A stretch of 64,000 nucleotides of DNA from SB25 sp050180705 (GTDB lineage Bacteria > Bacteroidota > Bacteroidia > Bacteroidales > Tenuifilaceae). Position 1 is the stretch's first letter, and each line of letters opens with the position of its first letter. This document shows, piece after piece, positions 26,836 to 37,046 of the stretch. A model generated the notes under the pieces. That model was not told the DNA's origin. It was given only the letters and a program-made list of their open reading frames with translations, and made no database searches. Position numbers and translations under genes: made by a program. The stretch spans positions 124,001-188,000 of the forward strand of contig JBFXDX010000001.1 in the NCBI GenBank assembly GCA_050180705.1. The letters are read 5' to 3'.

Positions 26836-29800
26836 ATGAGAAGACTTTTACTCTCCTTATTTTTTGTGGCATTTCTATTTGGCAGTAATACACTGAGGGG
26901 GCAAACATCAACGGCTCCTGCTGCTGGCGATGGGTCTGCTGCTAATCCATATGAAATTGCAACATTAGAAAACCTTTACTGGATTGCCGAGGATAATACC
27001 CGTTGGGGTTTTAGCTATAAACAAACTGCCGATATTGATGCTTCCGAAACATCATCATGGTTTAGCGGAGCGGGTTGGACACCCATTGGTAATAATACCA
27101 ATAAATTTACTGGAAGTTACGAAGGTTTTGTTCATAAAATATCAGGGCTATATATAAGCAGAAGTTCTACTCAGTATATAGGATTATTCGGGTATATAGA
27201 TGCTGCCTCGGTGTCTTATCTCGAATTGGAGAATGTTCAAATAACCGGTTCATACTATACCGGAGGACTAATTGGTTATGCTAATACCAGTTCAAGCATT
27301 GTTGGTTGTCATGTGCAAGGCACCGTTATAGGATATCAGGTTGTTGGGGGAATTTCTGGTATCATAAACAATAGTACTAGTGTAAGAGAGTGCTCTGCCA
27401 GTGTAAGCCTTAAAAGCAGGAATGTTGCAGGCGGCTTAGTTGGAATGAATCATGGATCTTCGTCAATTGAGCAGTGTTATTCAAATGGAAGCGTAGCGGC
27501 AACAACTTCGGAAGAATCGGGAGATTATGGTGGACTTGTTGGCCATAATTATGCCAGTATTATTTCTAGTTATAGCCGTTGTAAAGTTGTGGCGGGCATG
27601 AGTGCCGGTGGTGGATTTGTTGGAAATAACGGTGGAAGTATAAGCGAATGTTATAGTACGGGAAGTGTAACTCCGTTGGGTGGTGCAGAATATTACGGTG
27701 GATTTGTCGGATATAATTCAGGTACTGTAACTAGTTGTTATTGGGATACCGAATTGTCTGGTAACTCAAGTTCAGATGCAGGAACGGGAAAAACTTCTGC
27801 TGAAATGAAAGATCAAACAACTTATGTTGGATGGGATTTTGATATGCTTCCCGTTTGGCAAATTAGCAGTAGGTATTATGAGGGATATCCATTCTTTACG
27901 TGGATGCCAATGCCGCTTACACCTCAGGTTTCAACCGAATCGGTTGATAATATTACTGGTATAAAGGCCAATGTTTATGGCAAATTTACTGGATTGGGTA
28001 CTACCGATCCAACACAATATGGATTTTGCTGGAGCACTTCTCAATATCCGACGACTGCTGATAGCAAGGTTGACCTTGGAGCAACGTCTGAAATTATCTC
28101 TTTTTCATCGGTTATTGAAGGATTATCGGTTAGCACAACATACTATGTTAGAGCGTATGCAGTAAATAACAATGGGACGTCGTATGGGGAACAGCTAAGT
28201 TTTACGACTTTACCATTGCTGGGCTCAGGAACAGTTGACGATCCTTATCAAATATCAAATTTAGTTCAACTTAAATACGTTCACGATAATTCTAGTTTAT
28301 GGAGTGCGTCGTTTATTCAAACTGCTGATATTGATGCTGCCGAAACTTCAACATGGAACAGCGGGGCTGGTTGGAAACCGTTAACTAATTTCACTGGTTC
28401 ATATAATGGACAGAACTATTCAATATCTAATCTGTATATTAATAGACCATCATCTAGCAATATTGGTTTTATAGCCTCTGCACAGAATGCAACAATTCAA
28501 AACCTCAATTTAGTTGATGTTGATATAACAGGGAGTTTCTATGTGGGCGTTCTTATTGCCAATATATACAATGGAACAACAGTTAGTAATGTTAACTGTA
28601 CAGGACAGGTAACCGCAAGTTCAACTTGGGCTGGTGGATTTTATGCAAATGCATATGGCGGTACAACAACTAATAGTTCAACATCTGTATCTGTGTCTGG
28701 AAGTGAAAAATGTGGTGGATTTATTGGTGAAAACCAATATAGTTCATCGATTAGTAATTGCAAATCTAGCGGAAACGTTATTTCTACTGCAAATAGTGTT
28801 GGTGGATTTGTAGGATACAATTTTGGTGATATAAATGCTTGTTTGAGTTTAGGTGATGTGTCCGGAGTTCAGGGTGTTGGTGGATTTGTTGGTTATGGAG
28901 GAAGCAAGCCCATCGCAAATTGCTATAGTATGGGAAATGCAAGCGGAACAAGTTATGTTGGTGGCTTTGCTGGTAAAAATGATGGAAAGGTTTACACCTG
29001 TTACAGCACTGGAACTGTAACCGCAAGTACATATAAAGGTGGCTTCATGGGAATGAATTTTACTGGTGTTGTAACAAATTGTTTCTGGGATAAAACATCT
29101 TCAGGATTAACAACATCTCCAGCAGGTACAGGAAAAACAACTGCTGAAATGAACCTGTATACTACATTCACAAATGCAACTTGGGATTTTAAAGGGCTTG
29201 GTACCGAGGGTATTTGGAATATTGGAAACACTCGAAATAGTGGTTATCCTTATTTTGATTGGGAATATCCAAGTGATAAAGCGTTGCAGGTTATAACCTT
29301 TAACACGCTAGATTCTAAAACTTATGGTGATGCTGGTTTTGATTTAACTGCGACTAGCACTTCAGGTTTAGGGGTAAGTTATGTAAGTTCTAACGAAAGC
29401 GTTGTAACCATAAGTGGATCAACGGTAACTATAGTGGGAGCGGGGACTGTAAATATAACAGCCTCTCAAGACGGAAATAGTGAATACAATCCTGCAGGAG
29501 ATGTGGTTCAATCATTAACTATTAATAAGAAAGATTTAACAATATCTGCTGAGGATAAAACTAAAACCTATGATGGTTCAGGATTTACAAATTTTGCATC
29601 TACATATAGTGGTTTTGTGAATAGCGAGAATGAGTCAGTATTGGGTGGAACATTAACCTATGCAGGAACTGCTATGACCGCTACCAATGCGGGAACATAT
29701 ATCATCACGCCGCAGGGATTAACCAGCGATAACTATACGATTACCTTTACGGATGGATCGTTGGAGATAGGCAAGGCAGCGTTAACGGTAACCGCTGAGG

Positions 29801-32709
29801 ATAAAAGTAAAACCTACGATGGTAGTGTTTACGGTGTTTTCACATCTACGTATGCTGGTTTTGTGAATGGCGAGAATGAGTCAGCGCTTGGTGGAACATT
29901 AACGTATGTTGGAACAGCCACAACCGCAATTGACGCAGGATCATACACCATAACCCCGCAGGGATTAACCAGCGATAACTATGCGATTACCTTTATGGAT
30001 GGATCGCTGGAGATCGGAAAGGCTGCTTTGACTGTAACCGCAGAGGACAAGTCGAAAATCTACGATGGTAGTATTTACGGTGTTTTCACATCAGCCTACG
30101 CTGGCTTTGTGAATGGCGAGAATGAGTCAGCGCTTGGCGGAACATTAACGTATGCCGGAACTGCCACGAATGCTATTGACGCAGGAACATACACCATTAC
30201 CCCACAGGGATTAACCAGCGATAACTATACTATCACCTTTATGGATGGATCGTTGGAGATCGGCAAGGCAGCGTTAACGGTAACTGCTGAGGATAAAAGT
30301 AAAACCTACGATGGTTCTGTATTTACAAACTTCACATCTTCGTATGGTGGCTTTGTGAATGGCGAGAATGAGTCAGCGCTTGGCGGAACATTGACGTATG
30401 CAGGAACTGCAATGAACGCTATTGATGTAGGAACATACACCATTACCCCGCAAGGATTAACTAGCGATAACTATGCGATTACCTTTATGGATGGATCGTT
30501 GGAGATAGGCAAGGCAGCGTTAACAGTAACCGCGGAGGATAAAAGTAAAACCTACGATGGTAGTGTTTACGGTGTTTTCACATCAGCCTATGCTGGTTTT
30601 GTGAATGGCGAGAATGAGTCCGTATTGAGCGGAACATTAACGTATGCCGGAACTGCCACAACCGCTACCAATGCGGGAACATATATCATCACGCCGCAGG
30701 GATTAACCAGCGATAACTACGCAATCACCTTTGCGAATGGATCGTTGGAGATAGGCAAGGCTGCGTTAAGGGTAACCGCGGAGGATAAAAGTAAAACCTA
30801 CAATGGTAGTGTTTACGGTGTTTTCACATCTACGTATGGTGGCTTTGTGAATGGCGAGAATGAGTCAGTATTGGGAGGAACATTAACCTATACAGGAACT
30901 GCAACGACCGCAATCGACGCAGGATCATACACCATTAGTCCGCAGGGATTAACCAGCGATAACTATACGATTACCTTTACGGATGGATCGTTGGAGATCG
31001 ACAAGGCTGCGTTAACTGTAACCGCTGAGGCTAAAAGTAAAATCTACGATGGTAGTATTTACGGAGCATTTACATCAGCCTACGCTGGCTTTGTAAATGG
31101 CGAGGATGAGTCAGCGCTTGGCGGAACATTAACGTATGCCGGAACTGCAACGAACGCTATTGACGCAGGAACATACACCATTACCCCACAGGGATTAACC
31201 AGCGATAACTATACTATCACCTTTACGGATGGATCGTTGGAGATAGGCAAGGCTGCGTTAACTGTAACCGCGGAGGATAAAAGTAAAACCTACGATGGTA
31301 GTGTTTACGGTGTTTTCACATCAGCCTATGGTGGCTTTGTGAATGGCGAGAATGAGTCAGCGCTTGGCGGAGCATTAACGTATGCCGGAACTGCAACGAA
31401 CGCTATTGACGCAGGGACATACACCATTACCCCACAGGGATTAACCAGCGATAACTATACTATCACCTTTATGGATGGATCATTGGAGATAGGCAAGGCT
31501 GCGTTAACGGTAACCTCAGAGGATAAAAGTAAAACCTACGATGGTAGTGTTTACGGTGTTTTCACATCAGCGTATGCTGGTTTTGTGAATGGCGAGAATG
31601 AGTCCGTATTGGGCGGAACATTAACGTATGCCGGAACTGCCACAACCGCAACCAATGCGGGAACGTACACCATAACTCCGCAGGGAATAACCAGCGATAA
31701 CTATACGATTACCTTTATGGATGGATCGTTGGAGATAGGCAAGGCTATTCTTACGGCAACTGCTGACAATAAATCTAAGTATGTGGGTGAAGATAATCCT
31801 GCTTTTACAATTACATATAGTGGTTTTGTAAATTCAGAAGATGTTAGTGTAATAGAAGAACTTCCGGTTGCATCAACATCTGCAAACAACGAAAGTATCG
31901 CAGGTAACTATGATATAGTTCTTACGGGTGGTGCTGACAATAACTACAGTTTTAATTTGGTTAAAGGTGTTCTAGCTGTAATTGATTATCCTACATATAC
32001 AGTTACATTTAATGTTTCTTCGAATGATAATGCTATTGCAGGCGCAACAATAACCATTAACAATACTGAGATTGTTACAAATTCGAGCGGAATGTCAACT
32101 ATTAGTTTAGTTGATGGCAATTACTCTTACTCTGTTGTTGCCAATGGATTTGAGAATGCATCTGGCGAAATAACAGTTAACGGTGCCGATTTTACCAAAA
32201 CAGTAGTATTGACTCCTGTTCCTCCTGCAACTTACACAGTAACATTTACAGTGTTGAATGGAAGTAATGGCATAGAGGATGCAACCATTCAAATTAATGG
32301 TTCAGAATTAACTACAGATGTTACTGGAATAGCAACCATTGAACTTGTGGATGGTAATTACTCCTATGTAATTACGAAGAGTGGTTATGAGACTGTAAAT
32401 AATCAGGTTGTAGTAAATGGTGCTAATGTTAATGTATCGGTATCACTTCAACCAACAGGTATTGATGATACTCTATTGAGTGAGCTGAAAGTATTTCCGA
32501 ATCCATTTTTATCAACAATTAACATTGTGAATGCGCTTAACCTGGAACAGGTTATAATTGCAAATATTGCAGGTGTCGTTATTGCAAATTACAGATTTGT
32601 TGATTCGGATACACACGAATTAAAACCTGAACTAACTCCTGGTATTTATATTGTATCTTTTATAGCGAAGGATGGTACAAGGGTTGTTAAGAAAATGATA
32701 AAACAGTAA
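26836..32709 (+). CDS. giant secreted repeat protein with GLUG motifs, MBG repeats and T9SS sorting domain
   Basis: 1957 residues. Order: signal peptide (to LRGQ); GLUG-type beta-helix segments with repeated GGLVG/GGFVG motifs (about 100-310 and 550-760), separated by a fibronectin-III-like stretch around 370-460 (TTYYVRAYAVNNNGTSYG); an Ig-like domain (about 815-900); nine near-identical MBG repeats of 82 residues (about 905-1640) and one divergent repeat; two carboxypeptidase-regulatory-like modules (YTVTFNVSSND.. and YTVTFTVLNGS..); and a Por secretion tail (VFPNPFLSTINIVNA ... GTRVVKKMIKQ). The tail shows export by the type IX system to the surface. It is probably an adhesin or stalk-like surface protein. 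Confidence 0.9.
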   Translation: MRRLLLSLFFVAFLFGSNTLRGQTSTAPAAGDGSAANPYEIATLENLYWIAEDNTRWGFSYKQTADIDASETSSWFSGAGWTPIGNNTNKFTGSYEGFVHKISGLYISRSSTQYIGLFGYIDAASVSYLELENVQITGSYYTGGLIGYANTSSSIVGCHVQGTVIGYQVVGGISGIINNSTSVRECSASVSLKSRNVAGGLVGMNHGSSSIEQCYSNGSVAATTSEESGDYGGLVGHNYASIISSYSRCKVVAGMSAGGGFVGNNGGSISECYSTGSVTPLGGAEYYGGFVGYNSGTVTSCYWDTELSGNSSSDAGTGKTSAEMKDQTTYVGWDFDMLPVWQISSRYYEGYPFFTWMPMPLTPQVSTESVDNITGIKANVYGKFTGLGTTDPTQYGFCWSTSQYPTTADSKVDLGATSEIISFSSVIEGLSVSTTYYVRAYAVNNNGTSYGEQLSFTTLPLLGSGTVDDPYQISNLVQLKYVHDNSSLWSASFIQTADIDAAETSTWNSGAGWKPLTNFTGSYNGQNYSISNLYINRPSSSNIGFIASAQNATIQNLNLVDVDITGSFYVGVLIANIYNGTTVSNVNCTGQVTASSTWAGGFYANAYGGTTTNSSTSVSVSGSEKCGGFIGENQYSSSISNCKSSGNVISTANSVGGFVGYNFGDINACLSLGDVSGVQGVGGFVGYGGSKPIANCYSMGNASGTSYVGGFAGKNDGKVYTCYSTGTVTASTYKGGFMGMNFTGVVTNCFWDKTSSGLTTSPAGTGKTTAEMNLYTTFTNATWDFKGLGTEGIWNIGNTRNSGYPYFDWEYPSDKALQVITFNTLDSKTYGDAGFDLTATSTSGLGVSYVSSNESVVTISGSTVTIVGAGTVNITASQDGNSEYNPAGDVVQSLTINKKDLTISAEDKTKTYDGSGFTNFASTYSGFVNSENESVLGGTLTYAGTAMTATNAGTYIITPQGLTSDNYTITFTDGSLEIGKAALTVTAEDKSKTYDGSVYGVFTSTYAGFVNGENESALGGTLTYVGTATTAIDAGSYTITPQGLTSDNYAITFMDGSLEIGKAALTVTAEDKSKIYDGSIYGVFTSAYAGFVNGENESALGGTLTYAGTATNAIDAGTYTITPQGLTSDNYTITFMDGSLEIGKAALTVTAEDKSKTYDGSVFTNFTSSYGGFVNGENESALGGTLTYAGTAMNAIDVGTYTITPQGLTSDNYAITFMDGSLEIGKAALTVTAEDKSKTYDGSVYGVFTSAYAGFVNGENESVLSGTLTYAGTATTATNAGTYIITPQGLTSDNYAITFANGSLEIGKAALRVTAEDKSKTYNGSVYGVFTSTYGGFVNGENESVLGGTLTYTGTATTAIDAGSYTISPQGLTSDNYTITFTDGSLEIDKAALTVTAEAKSKIYDGSIYGAFTSAYAGFVNGEDESALGGTLTYAGTATNAIDAGTYTITPQGLTSDNYTITFTDGSLEIGKAALTVTAEDKSKTYDGSVYGVFTSAYGGFVNGENESALGGALTYAGTATNAIDAGTYTITPQGLTSDNYTITFMDGSLEIGKAALTVTSEDKSKTYDGSVYGVFTSAYAGFVNGENESVLGGTLTYAGTATTATNAGTYTITPQGITSDNYTITFMDGSLEIGKAILTATADNKSKYVGEDNPAFTITYSGFVNSEDVSVIEELPVASTSANNESIAGNYDIVLTGGADNNYSFNLVKGVLAVIDYPTYTVTFNVSSNDNAIAGATITINNTEIVTNSSGMSTISLVDGNYSYSVVANGFENASGEITVNGADFTKTVVLTPVPPATYTVTFTVLNGSNGIEDATIQINGSELTTDVTGIATIELVDGNYSYVITKSGYETVNNQVVVNGANVNVSVSLQPTGIDDTLLSELKVFPNPFLSTINIVNALNLEQVIIANIAGVVIANYRFVDSDTHELKPELTPGIYIVSFIAKDGTRVVKKMIKQ
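29548..31761 (+). repeat. 246-bp in-frame tandem repeats encoding MBG domains, nine units
   Basis: The DNA repeats with a period of exactly 246 bp (for example GCTGAGGATAAAA at 29548 and 29794, and the matching codons at 30040). Units differ by scattered substitutions, many of which recur in patches shared between non-neighbouring units (for example SIYG/KIYD in units 3 and 7), suggesting gene conversion or unequal crossover. Confidence 0.9.
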
Positions 32710-32727
32710 CCCATTACTGTTTTTGAA

Positions 32728-32758
32728 AAAGAGGATGTGTAAAAGCATCCTCTTTTTT
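32728..32758 (+). terminator. terminator of the MBG-repeat gene
   Basis: AAAGAGGATG...CATCCTCTTT with loop TGTAAAAG and a T-run, 18 nt after the stop codon. Confidence 0.88.
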
Positions 32759-32805
32759 GTTATGCAAGTGATATTTCTTATGTTTATGCTTCCAATACAT
32801 TATCA

Positions 32806-33312
32806 ATGAAAAAAATAATCGAGGTAATTAAGTCCGATATAACCCAGCTCAATGTTGATGCAATTGTTAATGCTGCAAATACTAGTTTACTTGGGGGAGG
32901 TGGTGTTGATGGAGCAATACACAGAGTCGCAGGCTCAAAATTGCTTGAGGAATGCAGGTTGATTGGCGGATGCCCTACAGGCGAAGCGCGTATAACTAAA
33001 GGATATAATTTAAAGGCCAAGTATGTAATTCATACTGTTGGCCCAATTTGGCGTGGTGGAATCAACGATGAGTCGTTGCTATTGCGAAATGCATATACTA
33101 ATAGCCTTAAGTTGGCTCACGATAATGCTTTAAATAGTATTGCTTTTCCAAATATCAGCACAGGCGTTTATGGTTTTCCAAAGAAACTAGCGGCAGAGAT
33201 TGCAGTAAAGGTTGTTCGCTCATTTCTCGAAAATAATAAGTATCCCCAAAAGGTTATCTTTGTTTGCTTTGATGATGAGAATTACTCTATCTATAATAGT
33301 TTAATAGATTAA
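32806..33312 (+). CDS. macro-domain protein (O-acetyl-ADP-ribose deacetylase-like)
   Basis: 168 residues, a single macro domain. Seen: VDAIVNAANTSLLGGGGVDGAIH, with the Asn-Ala-Ala-Asn and glycine-rich ligand loop, GGCPTGEARITKGYNL and the distal loop FPNISTGVYGFP. The Asn and Asp of this arrangement are those used by MacroD/YmdB enzymes to deacylate O-acetyl-ADP-ribose and to remove ADP-ribose from proteins. It is cytoplasmic and converges on the NtrC-like gene with only 4 nt between the stop codons. Confidence 0.88.
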   Translation: MKKIIEVIKSDITQLNVDAIVNAANTSLLGGGGVDGAIHRVAGSKLLEECRLIGGCPTGEARITKGYNLKAKYVIHTVGPIWRGGINDESLLLRNAYTNSLKLAHDNALNSIAFPNISTGVYGFPKKLAAEIAVKVVRSFLENNKYPQKVIFVCFDDENYSIYNSLID

Positions 33313-33316
33313 TCTA

Positions 33317-34696
33317 CTACATATTGATTTCATACTTTTCGAGTCTCCTATCCAATGACTGGCGGGTTATGTTTAGCAGTTGAGCTGTTTCTGCTTTTTT
33401 GTAGCCAGTCTTTTCAAGAGCTTTCATAATTACAATCTTCTCAATTAAATCTAAATCAAATATTTCTTCTCCAATTGTTGATATGGGTGACATTTGATCG
33501 GACGAAGGAGTGAGTCCTGTAAAGTTTTTAAGTGAAAGTTTATTTCCATCGCAAAGAATTAAGGCTCGTTCAATCATATTCTTAAGTTCCCTAACATTTC
33601 CCGGGAAGTTGTACGACATCATAATGCGAGATATCGCAGGATCAATATTGTTTATCTTTTTGCCAAGTCTTTGCGAAATGAGTTTTATATAGTAATCGAG
33701 TAACATTGGAATATCATCTCTGCGCTCGCGTAGAGGAGGAATATTGATCTCAAATGAGTTTAATCGATAATATAGATCAGTTCGGAATTTCCCTGTTTCG
33801 ATTAGCTTATTAATATCCTGATTGGTTGCGGCAATTATTCTAACATCAACAGGAATATCGACACTCGATCCAATACGTCGAATTTTTCTTTCCTCTAATA
33901 CCCTTAGTAGTTTACTCTGCATAGCTGGTTGCATCTCAACCACCTCATCCAGAAATAAAGTTCCGCCGTGTGCAATCTCGAACCAACCTGCTTTATCCTC
34001 GTTTGCACCAGTGAACGATCCTTTCTTATGCCCAAAGAATTCGCTTTCGAAAAGAGTATCGGGAATTGCAGAGCAGTTTACTGCGTAAAAGTACGATTTC
34101 TTTCTATCGCTTAAGTAATGAATTCCACGGGCAACAAGTTCCTTTCCGGTTCCACTTTCTCCCGTAATTAATACGGAGGTATTGTCGGCTTTGGCAACTT
34201 TGCTCATTAAATCGACAACCTGGTTAATTGCAACTGTTTTTCCAAGAATTTCGTTTCCAACACTTTCTATTAATTCTTTGGATATTAACGAGAAGGTTTG
34301 ATTTATCTCCTTAAATTCAGCATGAAGAGTTATGTAACGCTTGGTACGATGAATGGCCGCTCGCATATCGAGCAATCGGAAAGGTTTTGGAAAGAACTCA
34401 ACTGCTCCGTGGCGCATAGATTGAATTACCGCATCCATATCACCATGACCTGTAATCATTATAACTTCAATTTCGGGGTATTGAAGTTTAACTTGTTTTA
34501 GCACTTCAAGCCCATCCATTTCTGGAAGCCGAAGGTCCAGAATAAGAATGTCAACCTCATTTTCAGTGAGAATATGAAATGCTTCGGATGGTTTTGCTGA
34601 AAGCAGAACAGTAAAACCATCGTTTTCCAGAAATTCACGAATTTCTTCACGGAAAACTTTCTCATCGTCAAGTACTAATATTTTTAATGCCTCCAT
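33317..34696 (-). CDS. sigma-54-dependent response regulator (NtrC family)
   Basis: 459 residues. Receiver 1-120 with phosphoacceptor Asp54 (LILDLRLPEMDG); AAA+ sigma-54 activation domain about 150-385 with Walker A GESGTGKE (179-186), sigma-54 contact loop GSFTGA (226-231) and Walker B FLDEV (248-252); Fis-type helix-turn-helix at the C-terminus (KKAETAQLLNITRQSLDRR, about 433-451). It lies 3 nt after the histidine-kinase stop codon, so the two are cotranscribed. It would activate sigma-54 promoters; targets are not visible. Confidence 0.93.
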   Translation of the reverse strand: MEALKILVLDDEKVFREEIREFLENDGFTVLLSAKPSEAFHILTENEVDILILDLRLPEMDGLEVLKQVKLQYPEIEVIMITGHGDMDAVIQSMRHGAVEFFPKPFRLLDMRAAIHRTKRYITLHAEFKEINQTFSLISKELIESVGNEILGKTVAINQVVDLMSKVAKADNTSVLITGESGTGKELVARGIHYLSDRKKSYFYAVNCSAIPDTLFESEFFGHKKGSFTGANEDKAGWFEIAHGGTLFLDEVVEMQPAMQSKLLRVLEERKIRRIGSSVDIPVDVRIIAATNQDINKLIETGKFRTDLYYRLNSFEINIPPLRERRDDIPMLLDYYIKLISQRLGKKINNIDPAISRIMMSYNFPGNVRELKNMIERALILCDGNKLSLKNFTGLTPSSDQMSPISTIGEEIFDLDLIEKIVIMKALEKTGYKKAETAQLLNITRQSLDRRLEKYEINM

Positions 34697-34699
34697 ACG

Positions 34700-36943
34700 T
34701 TACTCTTTAGGTATAGATATTTCAAATGCAGTATATTCTCCTTCTGTACTTTCAACCTTTATTTCGCCTAAAATGTCTTTAATAAATCCATATGAGATTG
34801 ACAATCCCAGTCCAGTTCCTTTATCTTCGCTTTTGGTGGTAAAGAATGGATCGAATATTTTATCGATTATTCTACTGGGAATTCCATTACCGTTATCTTT
34901 AAATTCCATGTAGACGAATTCCGTGTTTTTCCATGTTTTGATTTCGATCTGTTTTCGAAATTTGCCGTCGTTTAGTTTTTTCTCTTTCTCATCGAGGGCA
35001 TATTTTGAATTGGAAAGAAGATTCAGCAAAACCTGTTCTAGTTTGTATTTGTCGGCAGTTATAGTTCCAATATTCTCGTCGAAATCGGTACTAATAGTTA
35101 CACCATGGTTCTCATATTGAGCCGAAACCATAAATAGTGCGCTCTTTATAACATCGTTTATATTGATTTGTATGAACGAAACAGGTTTCTGTGCACGAGA
35201 GAAGTAGCGGATATGGTCGATAATCTTTTTTATTCGTTCAACATTCTCGAAAAGTAGGTTTACCTTATCCTTTAGGTAGTTAGTATTAAGGTTGTTTTCT
35301 TCTACTTTAAGAAGAATATTGTCTAATCCCATGGAAATGCCACCTAAAGGCTGGTTAATTTCGTGGGCAATTCCAGCGGCAAGTGTTCCGAGCGATTCTA
35401 GTTTTGATTTTTGGGAAAGAAGTTGTTGCTGTTTTTCCTGTTTCTTGATTTCCTGAATCATTCGCCGCTCAAGTTCCTTGTTAATTTCGGTAATCTTTTG
35501 TTCGGTTTCTTTTTGTTTTCTGAATTCTTTTTGCTTTGCCCGGAATAGCATTACAAGGAAAAATGATAGTACTACAAATGCAATAACAAGCGATAGTAGA
35601 ATAATTCCTTGGTATTTCGATTTGGCAAGTTGTAATTTCTGAATCTCGGAGTTTTGTCGTAGAATTTCGTTTTCTTTTTCCTTTTGGGTAATATCGTAGA
35701 GAATTTGCAATTTGGCTAATTTCTGACCCGTTTCCTCATTGAAGATAGAGTCGCGAAGATCGATCCACATTTTATAGAAATCGAGCGCATCCTTATATCT
35801 ACCTTGTGTTTCATAGATTAATGCAAGGTATCGATATACATCGGCTTTTGATTCAGTGAGGTTTTTATCATTTGCAAGGTTAAGCGCTCTATTTAAAAAT
35901 CTTGATGAAGTTGGATAGTCGCCTAAAGCATATTGGCATCTTGATATTTTTACCAATGATGTTACCGAATTTGGAATATCCTTTTGAGCCTCAGAAATGT
36001 TTAACTGCTGAGTATAGTAATTGATCGCTTGATTAATATTTCCTTCTTCAAAAAGCACATCGCCAATTCCCTGTATTGATTGAATCATACCAATTGTGTC
36101 GGAAATTGCTTTACTAGTATTGTATGATATATTAAAATTCTTGTAGGCGCTGTCCATTTGTTGCAGAAGGTAGAATGATAAGGCTAATTCTCGCATAGTA
36201 TTAGCATAGCTAAGCGTATCTTTGCTTTCTAACGCTAGTTTAGTTGCTTCCTTAAAACTCACCAAACTTTTGTCGAGTTCACCGAGATTCTTTTCCGATT
36301 GCCCTATTTGAATGTAGCAGCTAATCTTAGTTCTATCTTTGTTTTTAGTCCTTTGATTAGAAGTATTATTAAGTATTTCGAGAATGCTATTGTAGTGATA
36401 AATGGCATTTTTATAATTTCCTTGCTTTTGGTAAATATTGCCAAGGTATTGCTTTAGTTCAATTTTTAAATTTAAACTAACATTTCTTTCAGATATATTA
36501 TTTGCTCGTTCGAGGTATTGGACTGTGAGTTCTGGATTATTAGAGGCCTCATAAACTTTCGATAGTCCAATGTAGGTTCTTACAATATATTCTTTCTGAT
36601 TTAGTTTTTCGTACAAACTTAATGCTCTATTAAAATACCGCAACGAATTCTCGAGTTGTTTAAGCGAGTAATTAGCCTGTGCCAATAGAGTTAAAGCAGC
36701 CGCTTCGTCCTCAGTATTACCTGACTTTTTTGCTAATACTAATGCTTGTAAGCCAAGATCGAGTGTTTTATCGGGATTACTTTTTAAGTTTAATTCGGCA
36801 TCAACAAGTAGTGATGTAATAATGTTATCGTTATTATTTTCGGAAGACTTTTTAACGGAGTCGGATTGCGCAACTACTAATTGGCATAGTACCATTAATA
36901 TAGTAATAGAAAATATTTTTTTGAATGGAACTAAACTGCGCAT
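34700..36943 (-). CDS. TPR-containing sensor histidine kinase
   Basis: 747 residues. Signal peptide (to VVAQ, about residue 26); a periplasmic superhelix of TPR repeats (about 45-410; e.g. IQSIQGIGDVLFEEGNINQA, ADVYRYLALIYETQGRYKDA); a membrane helix (about 446-468); a coiled-coil linker; HisKA with LAAGIAHEINQPLGG (His527); and HATPase_c with N box NLLSNSKYAL, G1 DNGNGIP, F box FDPFFTTK and G2 GTGLGLSIS. It phosphorylates the NtrC-like regulator encoded 3 nt downstream. The input is unknown. Confidence 0.92.
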   Translation of the reverse strand: MRSLVPFKKIFSITILMVLCQLVVAQSDSVKKSSENNNDNIITSLLVDAELNLKSNPDKTLDLGLQALVLAKKSGNTEDEAAALTLLAQANYSLKQLENSLRYFNRALSLYEKLNQKEYIVRTYIGLSKVYEASNNPELTVQYLERANNISERNVSLNLKIELKQYLGNIYQKQGNYKNAIYHYNSILEILNNTSNQRTKNKDRTKISCYIQIGQSEKNLGELDKSLVSFKEATKLALESKDTLSYANTMRELALSFYLLQQMDSAYKNFNISYNTSKAISDTIGMIQSIQGIGDVLFEEGNINQAINYYTQQLNISEAQKDIPNSVTSLVKISRCQYALGDYPTSSRFLNRALNLANDKNLTESKADVYRYLALIYETQGRYKDALDFYKMWIDLRDSIFNEETGQKLAKLQILYDITQKEKENEILRQNSEIQKLQLAKSKYQGIILLSLVIAFVVLSFFLVMLFRAKQKEFRKQKETEQKITEINKELERRMIQEIKKQEKQQQLLSQKSKLESLGTLAAGIAHEINQPLGGISMGLDNILLKVEENNLNTNYLKDKVNLLFENVERIKKIIDHIRYFSRAQKPVSFIQININDVIKSALFMVSAQYENHGVTISTDFDENIGTITADKYKLEQVLLNLLSNSKYALDEKEKKLNDGKFRKQIEIKTWKNTEFVYMEFKDNGNGIPSRIIDKIFDPFFTTKSEDKGTGLGLSISYGFIKDILGEIKVESTEGEYTAFEISIPKE

Positions 36944-37046
36944 ATTATCGGTGTTTGCAGCACTAAGATAGGCAATATTTAAAAAATGGTTACTTTTAGT
37001 ACAATAATTTTTAGTTTATTTAAATACCCAAAACGAATAATAAGAG

